From Mediterranea massiliensis (lineage in GTDB: Bacteria; Bacteroidota; Bacteroidia; Bacteroidales; Bacteroidaceae), in contig NZ_LT635837.1 in assembly GCF_900128475.1 (NCBI RefSeq), forward strand, positions 179,867 to 243,866: 64,000 bases of DNA, written 5' to 3'. The translations under genes were made by a program, and so were the position numbers. Of the stretch, positions 33,830 through 41,966 are shown piece after piece. How positions within the stretch are numbered: the first letter of the stretch is position 1; each line of letters opens with the position of its first letter. Under the pieces are notes generated by a model. That model was not told the DNA's origin, did no database searches, and saw only the letters and a program-made list of their open reading frames with translations.

Positions 33830-34873
33830 TTATTGCTGTTTTTCGGTGATGGCTACTTTGATCACTCCGTCCAGGCGGTTCTCGAAGATGCGGTAGGCTT
33901 CCCCGATACGGTCGAGAGGGAAGCGGTGGGTGATGAGCGGCGTGGTGTCTATCCTTCCTTCGGCTATCAGGCGGAGAATTTCCGCACAGTCACATCCGTC
34001 CACTCCGCCGGTCTTGAAGGTCAGGTTCTTGCCATACATGTCGGGCAGGGGCAGCACCTGCGGCCGGTCGTACAGGGCCACGACGGTGACCACCGCATTG
34101 GGGCGGGCGCACTCCCAGGCCAGGCGGAACGTATCGTCGGCTCCGGCCACTTCGAGCACCACGTCGGCCCCGCCGTGCGCACTATGTCCGAGCACCTGCT
34201 CCCGGCACGCCTCGGGCAAAACGACGAGCACGTCGGGATAATGTTCGCGCACGAAGCGGGCGCGTTCTTCCGACTTCTCGCAGACGATGACCTGCCGCGG
34301 CCGTTTCAGCAGCACGCACAGCAAGGTACAGATGCCCGTGGGGCCTGCTCCGATGATGAGCACCGTGTCGTCCGGCCGGATGTCCGAGATGCGGGCGGCC
34401 CAGAAGCCGGTGGCCAGGATGTCGCCCACGAAGAGGGCCTGCTCGTCGCTGACGCCGTCGGGGATGCGGTTCAGTCCCTGGTCGGCATGGGGCACACGCA
34501 CGTACTCGGCCTGTCCGCCGTCGATGCGGCAGCCCAGCGCCCAGCCTCCGTCGGGGTCTTCGCAGTTGTTCACATAGCCGTGACGGCAGAAGAAACACTC
34601 GCCGCAGAAGGTTTCGACGTTCACCGTCACCCGGTCGCCGGGCTTTACGGAAGTGACGCCCTCGCCCACCCGTTCGACAACGCCCACCATCTCGTGGCCG
34701 ACGGTAATGCCGGGCACGGCACGGGGCACGCTGCCGTGCTTGATGTGCAGGTCGCTCGTACAGATGCTGCCCAGCGTGACGCGCACCAGGGCGTCATGCG
34801 GGTCTTTCAGTTGGGGCACGGGCTTCTCCTGCAATTCGAAATGCCCGTGCTCCACGTAAGTATATGCCAACAT
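33830..34873 (-). CDS. Zinc-dependent alcohol dehydrogenase (MDR family)
   Basis: A 347-residue medium-chain dehydrogenase. Catalytic zinc ligands: Cys in SICTSDLHIKHG and the HE pair in VGHEMVGVVERVG. Structural zinc: four Cys in FCGECFFCRHGYVNNCE. Rossmann motif VLIIGAGPTGIC binds NAD(P). The similarity is to threonine/sorbitol/butanediol-type dehydrogenases; the substrate cannot be told. A TAGCTTTG element lies at 34905-34912, and the repeat cluster at 34925-35076 separates it from the divergent AlaX-like gene. Confidence 0.9.
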   Translation of the reverse strand: MLAYTYVEHGHFELQEKPVPQLKDPHDALVRVTLGSICTSDLHIKHGSVPRAVPGITVGHEMVGVVERVGEGVTSVKPGDRVTVNVETFCGECFFCRHGYVNNCEDPDGGWALGCRIDGGQAEYVRVPHADQGLNRIPDGVSDEQALFVGDILATGFWAARISDIRPDDTVLIIGAGPTGICTLLCVLLKRPRQVIVCEKSEERARFVREHYPDVLVVLPEACREQVLGHSAHGGADVVLEVAGADDTFRLAWECARPNAVVTVVALYDRPQVLPLPDMYGKNLTFKTGGVDGCDCAEILRLIAEGRIDTTPLITHRFPLDRIGEAYRIFENRLDGVIKVAITEKQQ

Positions 34874-34904
34874 ATTCTTTCTTTATTTAAATGGTTCGAT
34901 GGTA

Positions 34905-34912
34905 CAAAGCTA
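34905..34912 (-). promoter_or_regulatory. Candidate -7 element of the alcohol dehydrogenase operon
   Basis: Minus strand TAGCTTTG (TAnnTTTG), about 32 bases before the ATG at 34873. The repeat cluster begins 13 bases upstream of it, where a regulator would be expected to bind. Confidence 0.5.
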
Positions 34913-34924
34913 TGCAATTTTACG

Positions 34925-35076
34925 TTCAGACAAAAGAACAGAAGCACAAAAATAATTATGCATGAAGGTTTAGACAGAAGAACAAAAGTACATAATTATT
35001 TATGGAGGATATAATATTCTTCTGTTCTTTTGTTCTTCTGTCTGAAATTTACGTTCTTTTATTCTTCTGTCTGAAA
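34925..35076. repeat. Cluster of four direct/inverted repeats in a divergent promoter region
   Basis: Two forward units, TTCAGACAAAAGAACAGAAG (34925-34944) and TTTAGACAGAAGAACAAAAG (34969-34988), are followed by two reversed units ending in TTCTTCTGTCTGAAA (35034-35048 and 35062-35076). The forward units extend into a shared AATAATTAT/ATAATTATT block, so they form a ~38-bp imperfect direct repeat as well. The cluster lies between the divergent alcohol dehydrogenase and AlaX-like genes. Confidence 0.75.
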
Positions 35077-35084
35077 GAATATTG

Positions 35085-35092
35085 TACTTTTG
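35085..35092 (+). promoter_or_regulatory. Candidate -7 element of the AlaX-like gene
   Basis: TACTTTTG (TAnnTTTG) 22 bases before the ATG at 35115. The last reversed repeat unit lies in the -10 to -30 interval upstream of it. Confidence 0.5.
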
Positions 35093-35114
35093 GCACCGAA
35101 TAAATCAGTTAAAT

Positions 35115-35591
35115 ATGGAACAACAACCCCAACTCAACGAGCACAACAAGCAGGAATACCCGCCCATGCACACCTGCGAACACATCATCAACCAAACCAT
35201 GATACGCCTCTTCGGGTGCGGAAGGTCGGTATCGGCCCACATCGAACGGAAGAAGAGCAAGCTGGACTACCGCCTGGAGCAGCAGCCGACGGAAGAAGAC
35301 GCGAAGCGGCTGGAGGATGCCGTGAACGAAGTCATCGGCCGGCATCTGGATGTCACTACGGAATTCATCACGCAGGAGGAGGCCCGCGGCCGCTTCGACC
35401 TGCAACGCCTGCCAGACGACGCCTCGCAGACGGTGCGCATAGTCAAGGTAGGCGACTACGACGAATGCCTCTGCATCGGCACGCACGTGGCCAACACGGC
35501 AGAAATCGGTACCTTCCGCATCATCAGCCACGACTGGGACGAGGCGGAGAAGCGCTGGCGCATCCGCTTCAAGCTCGTCAGCCCGGCATAA
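35115..35591 (+). CDS. AlaX-like trans-editing protein (tRNA_SAD domain)
   Basis: A 158-residue protein; the ATG at 35115 was chosen because the promoter is at 35085-35092. It consists of the second additional domain of threonyl/alanyl-tRNA synthetases: the zinc motif H-x3-H in MHTCEHIINQTM, a central strand-helix part with LDYRLEQQPTEEDAKRLEDAVNEVI, and the C-x3-H motif in CLCIGTHVANTAEIGTFRI. This is the set of ligands that hold Zn in AlaX and AlaRS editing sites, which hydrolyse mischarged Ser- or Gly-tRNAAla. There is no glycine-rich N-terminal domain, as in the short AlaX-S class. Editing specificity not proven. Confidence 0.8.
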   Translation: MEQQPQLNEHNKQEYPPMHTCEHIINQTMIRLFGCGRSVSAHIERKKSKLDYRLEQQPTEEDAKRLEDAVNEVIGRHLDVTTEFITQEEARGRFDLQRLPDDASQTVRIVKVGDYDECLCIGTHVANTAEIGTFRIISHDWDEAEKRWRIRFKLVSPA

Positions 35592-35607
35592 GCCCCGTAC
35601 GCACGCA

Positions 35608-35785
35608 CCCGTTTCCGCAGGGGGGAACGCGTATCCCATACGAGGAAACGGCCGTTACCATTGAAGGGAACGACCGTTTCCATGCAAGGGGAACGCCTGT
35701 TTCCTTTAAAGGGAACGAGCGTTTCCTTGTACAGGGAACGGGCGTTTCCTCGTAGGGGAAACGGGGTTTTCCATACAGATTATGA
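35608..35785. repeat. Tandem array of palindromic 21-23 nt units (about 7-8 copies)
   Basis: Units of the form GGGAACGnnCGTTTCC plus a 5-7 base linker. The GAACG core ends at 35629, 35650, 35672, 35695, 35717, 35740 and 35763, so the step is 21, 22, 23, 22, 23 and 23 bases; a half unit (CGTTTCC) precedes the first. Every unit is a short dyad able to form its own hairpin. It fills the space between the convergent AlaX-like and ABC permease genes. Confidence 0.9.
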
Positions 35786-35806
35786 TATACCCTCGAAAGC
35801 CGACCC

Positions 35807-36922
35807 TTAGCCGCTCTTGCGGTAACTCTTCACGGCCCACAGATTGAAGCCTGCGGCAAAGAGCAGCAGCATGCCCAGCTGCGGAAGCAGGTCGGCCACA
35901 CCGCCGCCACGCAGGTAGACGGTGCGCATCACCTCCACGAAGTAGCGCAACGGATTGGCGTAGGTAAGGGCCTGCGCCCAGCGGGGCATGCTGTGGATAG
36001 GCGTAAAGAGGCCGCTCATCAGCACCAGAATCAGGATGAAGAAGAACATGACGAACATGGCCTGCTGGAGCGTGGACGAATAGTTGGACACCACCAGCCC
36101 GAAACCCGACACCACCAGCAGGAAGATGAGCGAAAAGAAATAGAGCGTCAGGAAATGGCCCGCGGGCAGGATGCCGTAGAGCAGCCACGCCAGCACAAAG
36201 GCGATGGTGAGCACCACCAGCCCCACCAGCCAGTAGGGTATCAGCTTGGCGCAGATGAAGGTGAACTTGCGCACAGGCGTCACGTTGATCTGCTCGATGG
36301 TGCCCGCCTCCTTCTCGCCCACCACGTTCAAGGCCGGAAGGGCACCGCAGATAAGGGTGAGCAGCATCACCATCAGAGCCGGAACCATGAAGAGTTTGTA
36401 GTTGAGCCGCGGATTGTAGAGGTTCAGTGTCTGCACCGATACCTGCGGCAGCTTGAAGGCTGGCGCCATGGAACGTCCTTCGGTAGCGGACAGGCTGCGG
36501 GCGTAATCCGAGATGATGGACGACAGATAGGAACTGCCCATACCGCCCTTCGTGCCGTTTACCGCATTGGCAGCCACCAGCACACGGGGCGCTCCACCAC
36601 GCATCCAGTCCTTCTCGAAGTCGCGCGGAATCTCCAGCACAATGTCGGCCGAACCTGCTTCCACATGCCGCAGGGCCTCATCGTAAGTCGCAGGAAAGGC
36701 CGACACACGGAAGTAGTCCGATGCAGCCACTTTCTCCACCAGCCGCCGTGACAGGGGACTGCGGTCGCCGTCCACAATGTCCAGCCGGATGTTCTTGATT
36801 TCCAAGCTGGCCGCCCATGGCATCAGAATCATAATCATGCAGGGGAACAGCAGAATGAGCTTCGGGATGAACGGATTCCTGAAGAGCTGCTTGAATTCTT
36901 TTTCTATCAGATACTTTATCAT
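35807..36922 (-). CDS. ABC-2 type permease (YbhR-like)
   Basis: A 371-residue ABC-2 membrane protein. One N-terminal helix (FIPKLILLFPCMIMILMPWA) is followed by a ~150-residue periplasmic domain (NIRLDIVDGDRSPLSRRLVEKV) and five C-terminal helices, including the ABC-2 signature region LICGALPALNVVGEKEAGTIEQINVTPVRKFTF (named here only by its end points LICGAL and KFTF). E. coli YbhR/YbhS have this layout. It starts 7 bases after its paralogue at 36930 and is the last gene of the exporter operon. Confidence 0.92.
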   Translation of the reverse strand: MIKYLIEKEFKQLFRNPFIPKLILLFPCMIMILMPWAASLEIKNIRLDIVDGDRSPLSRRLVEKVAASDYFRVSAFPATYDEALRHVEAGSADIVLEIPRDFEKDWMRGGAPRVLVAANAVNGTKGGMGSSYLSSIISDYARSLSATEGRSMAPAFKLPQVSVQTLNLYNPRLNYKLFMVPALMVMLLTLICGALPALNVVGEKEAGTIEQINVTPVRKFTFICAKLIPYWLVGLVVLTIAFVLAWLLYGILPAGHFLTLYFFSLIFLLVVSGFGLVVSNYSSTLQQAMFVMFFFILILVLMSGLFTPIHSMPRWAQALTYANPLRYFVEVMRTVYLRGGGVADLLPQLGMLLLFAAGFNLWAVKSYRKSG

Positions 36923-36929
36923 ACGACTT

Positions 36930-38033
36930 TCATTCTAACCGGTTCTTGAACTTCTTGAGGCTGACCGTGACCAGCACCACCGCCATCCCCAGCAGCACGC
37001 CCACCTCGGTAAGTACATTCACCACATCGACGCCCTGTATCATCAGCTTGCGCACGGCCTGGATGTACCAACGCGCCGGAATGGCCGCCGAAATGCCCTG
37101 AAGCACCCAAGGCATACTCTCCACCGGGAAAATCATGCCGGACAGCAGCATCGTAGGCATCATCAGCACCAGTCCCGAAGCCAGCATGGCCGCCACCTGC
37201 GTCTGCGTCAGGGTGGAGATGAGCAGCCCCAGCGAGAGCGACACGAAGATGAAGAGCAGCGACACAGTCACCAGCCACGGCAGACTGCCCGCTACAGGCA
37301 CATGGAGCACATAGACCGACAGCAGCAGGATGGTCGTCAGGTTGACGAACGACAGCACAAAATAGGGCACGGCCTTGGAGAGGATAATAAAGATGGGCCG
37401 CACGGGCGAGACGAGCAGTACCTCCATCGTGCCCATCTCCTTCTCGCGAACGATGGAGACGGACGTCATCATGGCGCAAATCAGCATCAGGATGAGCCCC
37501 ATGACGCCAGGCACGAAGTTATAGACACTTTTCATCTGCGGATTGTAGAGCAGCTTCACTTCAGGTTGAAGCAGAGGGACACGCACTCCGGCAGGCAGCA
37601 GTTCGCGGGCCGCAGCAGTGATGATACCTGTAGCATAGCTGGTCTGCATGGTGGCCGTGTTGGGATCGGTAGCGTCGGTCACCAACTGCACGGCGGCGTC
37701 ACCCGTATAGAGCCCGTCCGCAAAGCCGGGACTGAACACCACAGCCATATCCACCTGCGAGCGGCGGAAGGCCTCATCCATCTCCTGTGGTGTGTGGAAG
37801 CGGGCCGTCAGCGTGAAGTACTCCGAAGCGTCCAGCCGCTCGACGATGCGGCGCGTCAGTACGTCGTCCGAAGGGTCGAGCACGGCTATGCGCACGTTCT
37901 GCACCTCGGTGGTGATGGCAAAGCCGAACAGAATAATCTGCACCACGGGCATCACGAGCAGGATGAGCATCGTCCTGCGGTCGCGGAAGATGTGGCGGAA
38001 TTCCTTGCCGGCAAATATGAGGAACTGTTTCAT
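36930..38033 (-). CDS. ABC-2 type permease (YbhS-like)
   Basis: A 367-residue ABC-2 permease, paralogue of the next gene: N-terminal helix with FRHIFRDRRTMLILLVMPVVQ, periplasmic domain starting VRIAVLDPSDDVLTRRIVERL, then C-terminal helices with SIVREKEMGTMEVLLVSPV. The two permeases should form a heterodimer served by the double ATPase encoded upstream. Gap of 59 bases to the ATPase gene. Confidence 0.92.
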   Translation of the reverse strand: MKQFLIFAGKEFRHIFRDRRTMLILLVMPVVQIILFGFAITTEVQNVRIAVLDPSDDVLTRRIVERLDASEYFTLTARFHTPQEMDEAFRRSQVDMAVVFSPGFADGLYTGDAAVQLVTDATDPNTATMQTSYATGIITAAARELLPAGVRVPLLQPEVKLLYNPQMKSVYNFVPGVMGLILMLICAMMTSVSIVREKEMGTMEVLLVSPVRPIFIILSKAVPYFVLSFVNLTTILLLSVYVLHVPVAGSLPWLVTVSLLFIFVSLSLGLLISTLTQTQVAAMLASGLVLMMPTMLLSGMIFPVESMPWVLQGISAAIPARWYIQAVRKLMIQGVDVVNVLTEVGVLLGMAVVLVTVSLKKFKNRLE

Positions 38034-38092
38034 TTCTATCAGTAGTTAAAGAAGTTAGAGGGAGTTAGAGGCCGATAGCCTTACGCATCGCT

Positions 38093-39556
38093 TCACGTCA
38101 CCCGTTCCGCCTCGCGCGCCAGCCGCCGGAACACTTCGTCCATCGTGGCGGCGTGGAAGGTGCGTTTCAGTCCGTCGGGTGAGTCAAGGGCACGGATGCG
38201 CCCGTCCACCATGATGGAAATACGGTCGCAATACTCCGCCTCGTCCATGAAGTGGGTGGTGACGAAGACCGTGATGCCGCGGTCGGCCGCCTGATAGATG
38301 AGTTCCCAGAACTGGCGGCGCGTGGCAGGGTCCACCCCACCCGTCGGTTCGTCCAGAAAAACAATCTCCGGCTCGTGGAACACGGCCACCGAGAAGGCCA
38401 GCTTCTGTTTCCAGCCCAGCGGCAGGCTGCCCACCCGTGTGTTGCGTTCCGCCTCCAGTCCGATGCGGCGCAGCACCTCGTCGGTGCGCGGAACGATGTC
38501 AGCCTCCTTCACGCCGTAGATACCCGCAAAGAGGCGGATGTTCTCCCACACCTTCAGATCCTCGTAGAGCGAGAATTTCTGGCTCATGTAGCCGATGTGG
38601 CGCTTCACCTCCTCGGGTTGCCGCTCCACGTCGAAGCCGGCCACCGTGGCCCGTCCGTCCGTAGGCCGGCTCAGGCCCGTGAGCATACGCATGGCGGTGG
38701 TCTTCCCCGCCCCGTTGGCACCCAGGAAGCCGAAGATTTCGCCCCGCCCCACGCTGAACGAGATGTGGTCCACAGCCACGAACGAGCCGAACTGTTTCGT
38801 CAGCCCCTCCACCTCGATAACCGGACGGTCGGCATGCCGCGTCTCGTCGTGACTGAGGCCCGGCGGACAGAGAATGTCGGCAAAGTGCGTCAGAATGCGG
38901 TCGGGCGTGTCGATGCCGTGCACCTGTCCCCGGTTGAGGAAAGCGATGCGGTCGCACTGCCGCGCCTCGTCCACGATGGGAGTGGAGACAACGATGGTGA
39001 TGCCCTGCTCCTTCAGGCGGCGAAGCATGTCCCACAGCTCCCGGCGCGACACAGGGTCCACGCCCGTAGTAGGTTCGTCCAGGAACAGCACCTCGGGCTT
39101 GTGGATGAGGGCGCAGCTCAAGGCCAGCTTCTGTTTCATGCCGCCCGAGAGGGCTCCGGCACGGCGTGTGCGGAAGGGTTCTATCTGACTGTAGATGTCG
39201 CGCACCAGGTCGTAGTTCTCACGGATGGAGGTACCGAAGACGGTGGCGAAGAACTGGAGGTTTTCCTCCACCGTCAGGTCAGGATAGAGCGAGAAGCGTC
39301 CGGGCATATAACCCACACGGCGGCGTATTTCCTTGTACTGCCGCTCCACATCGAAGCCCACCACCATGGCCCGTCCGCTGTCCGGCCGGAGCAGGGTGGT
39401 CAGGAGGCGGAACAGGGTGGTTTTCCCTGCCCCGTCGGGACCAATGAGTCCGAAGATCTCGCCACGGCGCACCGCGAACGATACGTCGTCCACGGCCTTC
39501 ACCGCGCCGTAGCTCTTCGTCAGTCTGTCTGCTGCCAGTATGGTTTCCATCATCAT
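38093..39556 (-). CDS. Tandem ABC ATPase (YbhF-like)
   Basis: A 487-residue protein with two fused ABC ATPase domains. First domain: Walker A GPDGAGKTT, signature LSGGMKQKLALSCAL, Walker B VLFLDEPTTGVDP. Second: GANGAGKTT, signature block SLPLGWKQKLAFSVA (degenerate: LPLG for LSGG), Walker B IVFLDEPTGGVDP. This is the layout of E. coli YbhF, which powers YbhSR. The weak second signature suggests asymmetric ATP sites. It follows the HlyD gene by 15 bases. Confidence 0.93.
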   Translation of the reverse strand: MMMETILAADRLTKSYGAVKAVDDVSFAVRRGEIFGLIGPDGAGKTTLFRLLTTLLRPDSGRAMVVGFDVERQYKEIRRRVGYMPGRFSLYPDLTVEENLQFFATVFGTSIRENYDLVRDIYSQIEPFRTRRAGALSGGMKQKLALSCALIHKPEVLFLDEPTTGVDPVSRRELWDMLRRLKEQGITIVVSTPIVDEARQCDRIAFLNRGQVHGIDTPDRILTHFADILCPPGLSHDETRHADRPVIEVEGLTKQFGSFVAVDHISFSVGRGEIFGFLGANGAGKTTAMRMLTGLSRPTDGRATVAGFDVERQPEEVKRHIGYMSQKFSLYEDLKVWENIRLFAGIYGVKEADIVPRTDEVLRRIGLEAERNTRVGSLPLGWKQKLAFSVAVFHEPEIVFLDEPTGGVDPATRRQFWELIYQAADRGITVFVTTHFMDEAEYCDRISIMVDGRIRALDSPDGLKRTFHAATMDEVFRRLAREAERVT

Positions 39557-39571
39557 GCAATTTACAATGAC

Positions 39572-40459
39572 TCAAAAGCGCAAGCCGCCGTACATACCTA
39601 TCTTCAGTCCGCCGTCGTTGCGCACGGCTACCTTGACGGCATAGACCAAATTGGCCCGTTCGTCACGCGTCAGGATGTTCTTGGGCGTAAACTCCGAGGT
39701 GTCCGAAATCCACGTCACCTGCCCCTCGTATTCACGCTGCTGCCCGCCACCGTAGTCGGCCACGACGGTCACCGTCTGCCCTAACCGGACTTCGGCCAAC
39801 TGCTCGCCGGTGACGTAGGCACGCAGGTACATCCGCTCCATGTCGCCCAGCCGGAAGAGCGGCGTGCCGGGTGCCACGAACTCGCCCGCCTCGGCATACT
39901 GCGCCAGGACGGTTCCTGCCACGGGAGCGCAGACACGGCACTTGGCCAGCTGGTCGTCCACCTGCGCCACCTGGATATCGACGGACGACGACTGCCACGA
40001 CAGGCTGCGGTCGCTGTTCTGCAAGGAGGAGTTCTGCGCCGCCAGCTGCTTGCGCAGAACTTGGAGTAGTGACTCGGCATCGTCCAACTGCTTGCGATTG
40101 GCCGCATCGGCCTCCAGCAGACGCTTCACGCGATCGCGCTCCCGTTCGGCCTGACGAATCTGTTCCTGCGTGGCGGCTATCTGCTTGCGGATGTCGGGGC
40201 GCTGGTCCGATACGGAACGCGCACTGGCCTCCAGCTGCAGTTTCTTGAGGTAGAGCTGCACGGTATCCACCAGCCCCACAGCCTGACCGGCTTCCAGTTT
40301 CATGCCTTCCTCCACATCCATGCGGAGCAGTTTGCCCGAAGCCTCGGCAGACACAACGACCTCGGTCGTCTCGAAGGTACCCGTAGCGTCGTAACGGTCG
40401 CCGTCGCCCGAACAGGCGGCCAAAATCAGAAGTAGAAAAATTGTTGTAAAGAATCTCAT
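39572..40459 (-). CDS. HlyD-type membrane fusion lipoprotein (YbhG-like)
   Basis: A 295-residue periplasmic adaptor. The signal MRFFTTIFLLLILAAC ends in a lipobox (LAAC), so the mature protein is probably lipid-anchored at its Cys. VEVVVSAEASGKLLRMDVEEG-like biotinyl-lipoyl halves (about 25-60 and 175-205) flank a coiled-coil hairpin (about 75-150, with IRKQIAATQEQIRQAERERD). It links the inner-membrane permeases to TolC. Gap of 71 bases to the TolC gene. Confidence 0.92.
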   Translation of the reverse strand: MRFFTTIFLLLILAACSGDGDRYDATGTFETTEVVVSAEASGKLLRMDVEEGMKLEAGQAVGLVDTVQLYLKKLQLEASARSVSDQRPDIRKQIAATQEQIRQAERERDRVKRLLEADAANRKQLDDAESLLQVLRKQLAAQNSSLQNSDRSLSWQSSSVDIQVAQVDDQLAKCRVCAPVAGTVLAQYAEAGEFVAPGTPLFRLGDMERMYLRAYVTGEQLAEVRLGQTVTVVADYGGGQQREYEGQVTWISDTSEFTPKNILTRDERANLVYAVKVAVRNDGGLKIGMYGGLRF

Positions 40460-40518
40460 ATGAATGATAAATGGTTAATGGTTAATGGTAAATGACGAAC
40501 GATTAATTCTCCATTCTC

Positions 40519-40536
40519 AATTTTCAATTCTCAATT
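40519..40536. repeat. Dispersed 18-mer, copy 1
   Basis: AATTTTCAATTCTCAATT, identical to 56717-56734. It overlaps the last codons of the TolC-like gene. The nearby stretch 40470-40490 also holds ggttaatggttaatgg, a 9-base tandem repeat. Confidence 0.85.
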
Positions 40537-41793
40537 ATTCAGCGTGTGCCTCCAGTCGTACAGCCTCATCAGCCACTGTATCTCGTGGATGGCTTTCTGC
40601 TGGCGGGCCAGGCTCTCGGCGGTGATGTCTCGCAGGAGGTCGTTCACCGTGTACGTGCCACTCTGCAGCTTGACTTCCGAAGCCTGACGGATACGGGTCC
40701 GCAGGCGGATAATTTCGTCGTCGTCCGCCATCTGGCGTCGCAGGGCACGCACATCGGCTTCCTGACGGGTAGCCTCCAATCCCGTGTTGAAGAGAAAGGT
40801 GCTTCGTCCCGCCTCCAGCATCCGGCGGTTGTTCTCTATCAGGCGGCGGTCGTTCTTCAGCGTGTAGAGCCGTCCCAGATTCCACGACAGGCTGACGCCC
40901 GCCACGTAATAAGCCTTGAACTTATCCTCCAGCATGTTCAGGCCGGGATTACCGTAGCCGCCCTGTACAAAGAGGCCCAGCCGGGGCATGTAGCCCGTGC
41001 GGAGCGAGGCATCCTGTGCTGTGAGCCGGGCTGTCTGCGCATCATACCATCGCAGCTCGGGGCGACGGTTCTCCCCGTCCTCCGGTCCTACGGCCAGGGG
41101 CTTCTCCAGCCTCAGCTCCTCTTCGGACGGACGACCCAGATAGAGCAGGAGCATGTCGGCATAGGCACGGCGCGAAGCCTCCATCGCCACGCGCTGCTGG
41201 CGGGTGCTGAGCTGCTCCACAGCTACCTCGTCCAGGTCGCTGCGGTTGGCCGTGCCGTTGTCCACGCAGGCGCTCACCGTGCGGTGTGTCCGTTCCAGGT
41301 TGTCCTGCAACAGGCGGTTCTGCTCCAGCTGTTCGTCCAGCAGCAGAATGCCGAAGTAGAGCTGGTTCACCCGCTCGTCCAACGCATAGAGATCCACGTT
41401 CAGTTTCTCCGTATTGACCTCGGCTCCGGCACGCACCAGCAGTTTGCGCCATTTCGTCTCGCCGCCGTCCCACACAGACTGCTGCACCTGCAGCGTCACC
41501 TGATACTGGTCGCGGGGCATGAAGTTGACGTCGATGCTAGGCAGCTCGAAAGGCAGTTTGGTCACATCGCTCTGATAGGACGCCTTGGCCGAGAGGCTGA
41601 CCTGCGGCAGATAGGCTTTGGCGGCATTGGCCACGTCGTATTGCGCAGCCTGCTCAATCAGACCATACTGACGGATGAGGGGATAATTGTCGCGCGCCTG
41701 ACGGCGGCATTCTTCCAGCGAGAGCTGCGCACGAAGCGGCGGCAGGCACAGGGCAGACAATAATAAAGAGAGGAGCAATCTGTTTCTTTTCAT
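40531..41793 (-). CDS. TolC-family outer membrane efflux protein
   Basis: A 420-residue TolC-family protein. The start is the ATG at 41793, since upstream in-frame codons are TTG. Signal peptide MKRNRLLLSLLLSALCLPPLRA, then LSLEECRRQARDNYPLIRQYGLIEQA, the typical opening of the first outer-membrane-factor repeat; the second repeat starts near residue 210 (PELRWYDAQTARLTAQDASL). It is the outer-membrane exit duct of the exporter. First gene of the operon, with a TATCTTTG element at 41827-41834. Confidence 0.92.
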   Translation of the reverse strand: MKRNRLLLSLLLSALCLPPLRAQLSLEECRRQARDNYPLIRQYGLIEQAAQYDVANAAKAYLPQVSLSAKASYQSDVTKLPFELPSIDVNFMPRDQYQVTLQVQQSVWDGGETKWRKLLVRAGAEVNTEKLNVDLYALDERVNQLYFGILLLDEQLEQNRLLQDNLERTHRTVSACVDNGTANRSDLDEVAVEQLSTRQQRVAMEASRRAYADMLLLYLGRPSEEELRLEKPLAVGPEDGENRRPELRWYDAQTARLTAQDASLRTGYMPRLGLFVQGGYGNPGLNMLEDKFKAYYVAGVSLSWNLGRLYTLKNDRRLIENNRRMLEAGRSTFLFNTGLEATRQEADVRALRRQMADDDEIIRLRTRIRQASEVKLQSGTYTVNDLLRDITAESLARQQKAIHEIQWLMRLYDWRHTLNN

Positions 41794-41826
41794 AAGCAAC
41801 AAGAGTTAAGTGAACCAATCATGTTG

Positions 41827-41834
41827 CAAAGATA
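41827..41834 (-). promoter_or_regulatory. Candidate -7 element of the exporter operon
   Basis: Minus strand TATCTTTG (TAnnTTTG), 34 bases before the TolC ATG. The divergent AraC gene starts 130 bases away, so its product may act here. Confidence 0.5.
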
Positions 41835-41966
41835 AAAGGAAACGGGACAGATATACATTCTTTCGCGCAGTATCTCTGTCCCATTTGTACGATTTTCCCC
41901 CAAACGCCCCCTCTTATTCTTCGTTTTTCTTGTTTTTATCTGCACCTTTGCAGAAAAACGCAACTT

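Noticed and set aside
35090..35755. 221-codon plus-strand frame through the AlaX-like gene and the tandem array
   Set aside because: Out of frame with the zinc-motif protein; its product is Arg/Pro/His-rich shadow sequence that ends in the repeat.
35608..35785. CRISPR array
   Set aside because: There are no unique spacers: the linkers are only 5-7 bases and the units are palindromic. No cas gene is in the window. The same argument excludes 48182-48291 and 44738-44793.
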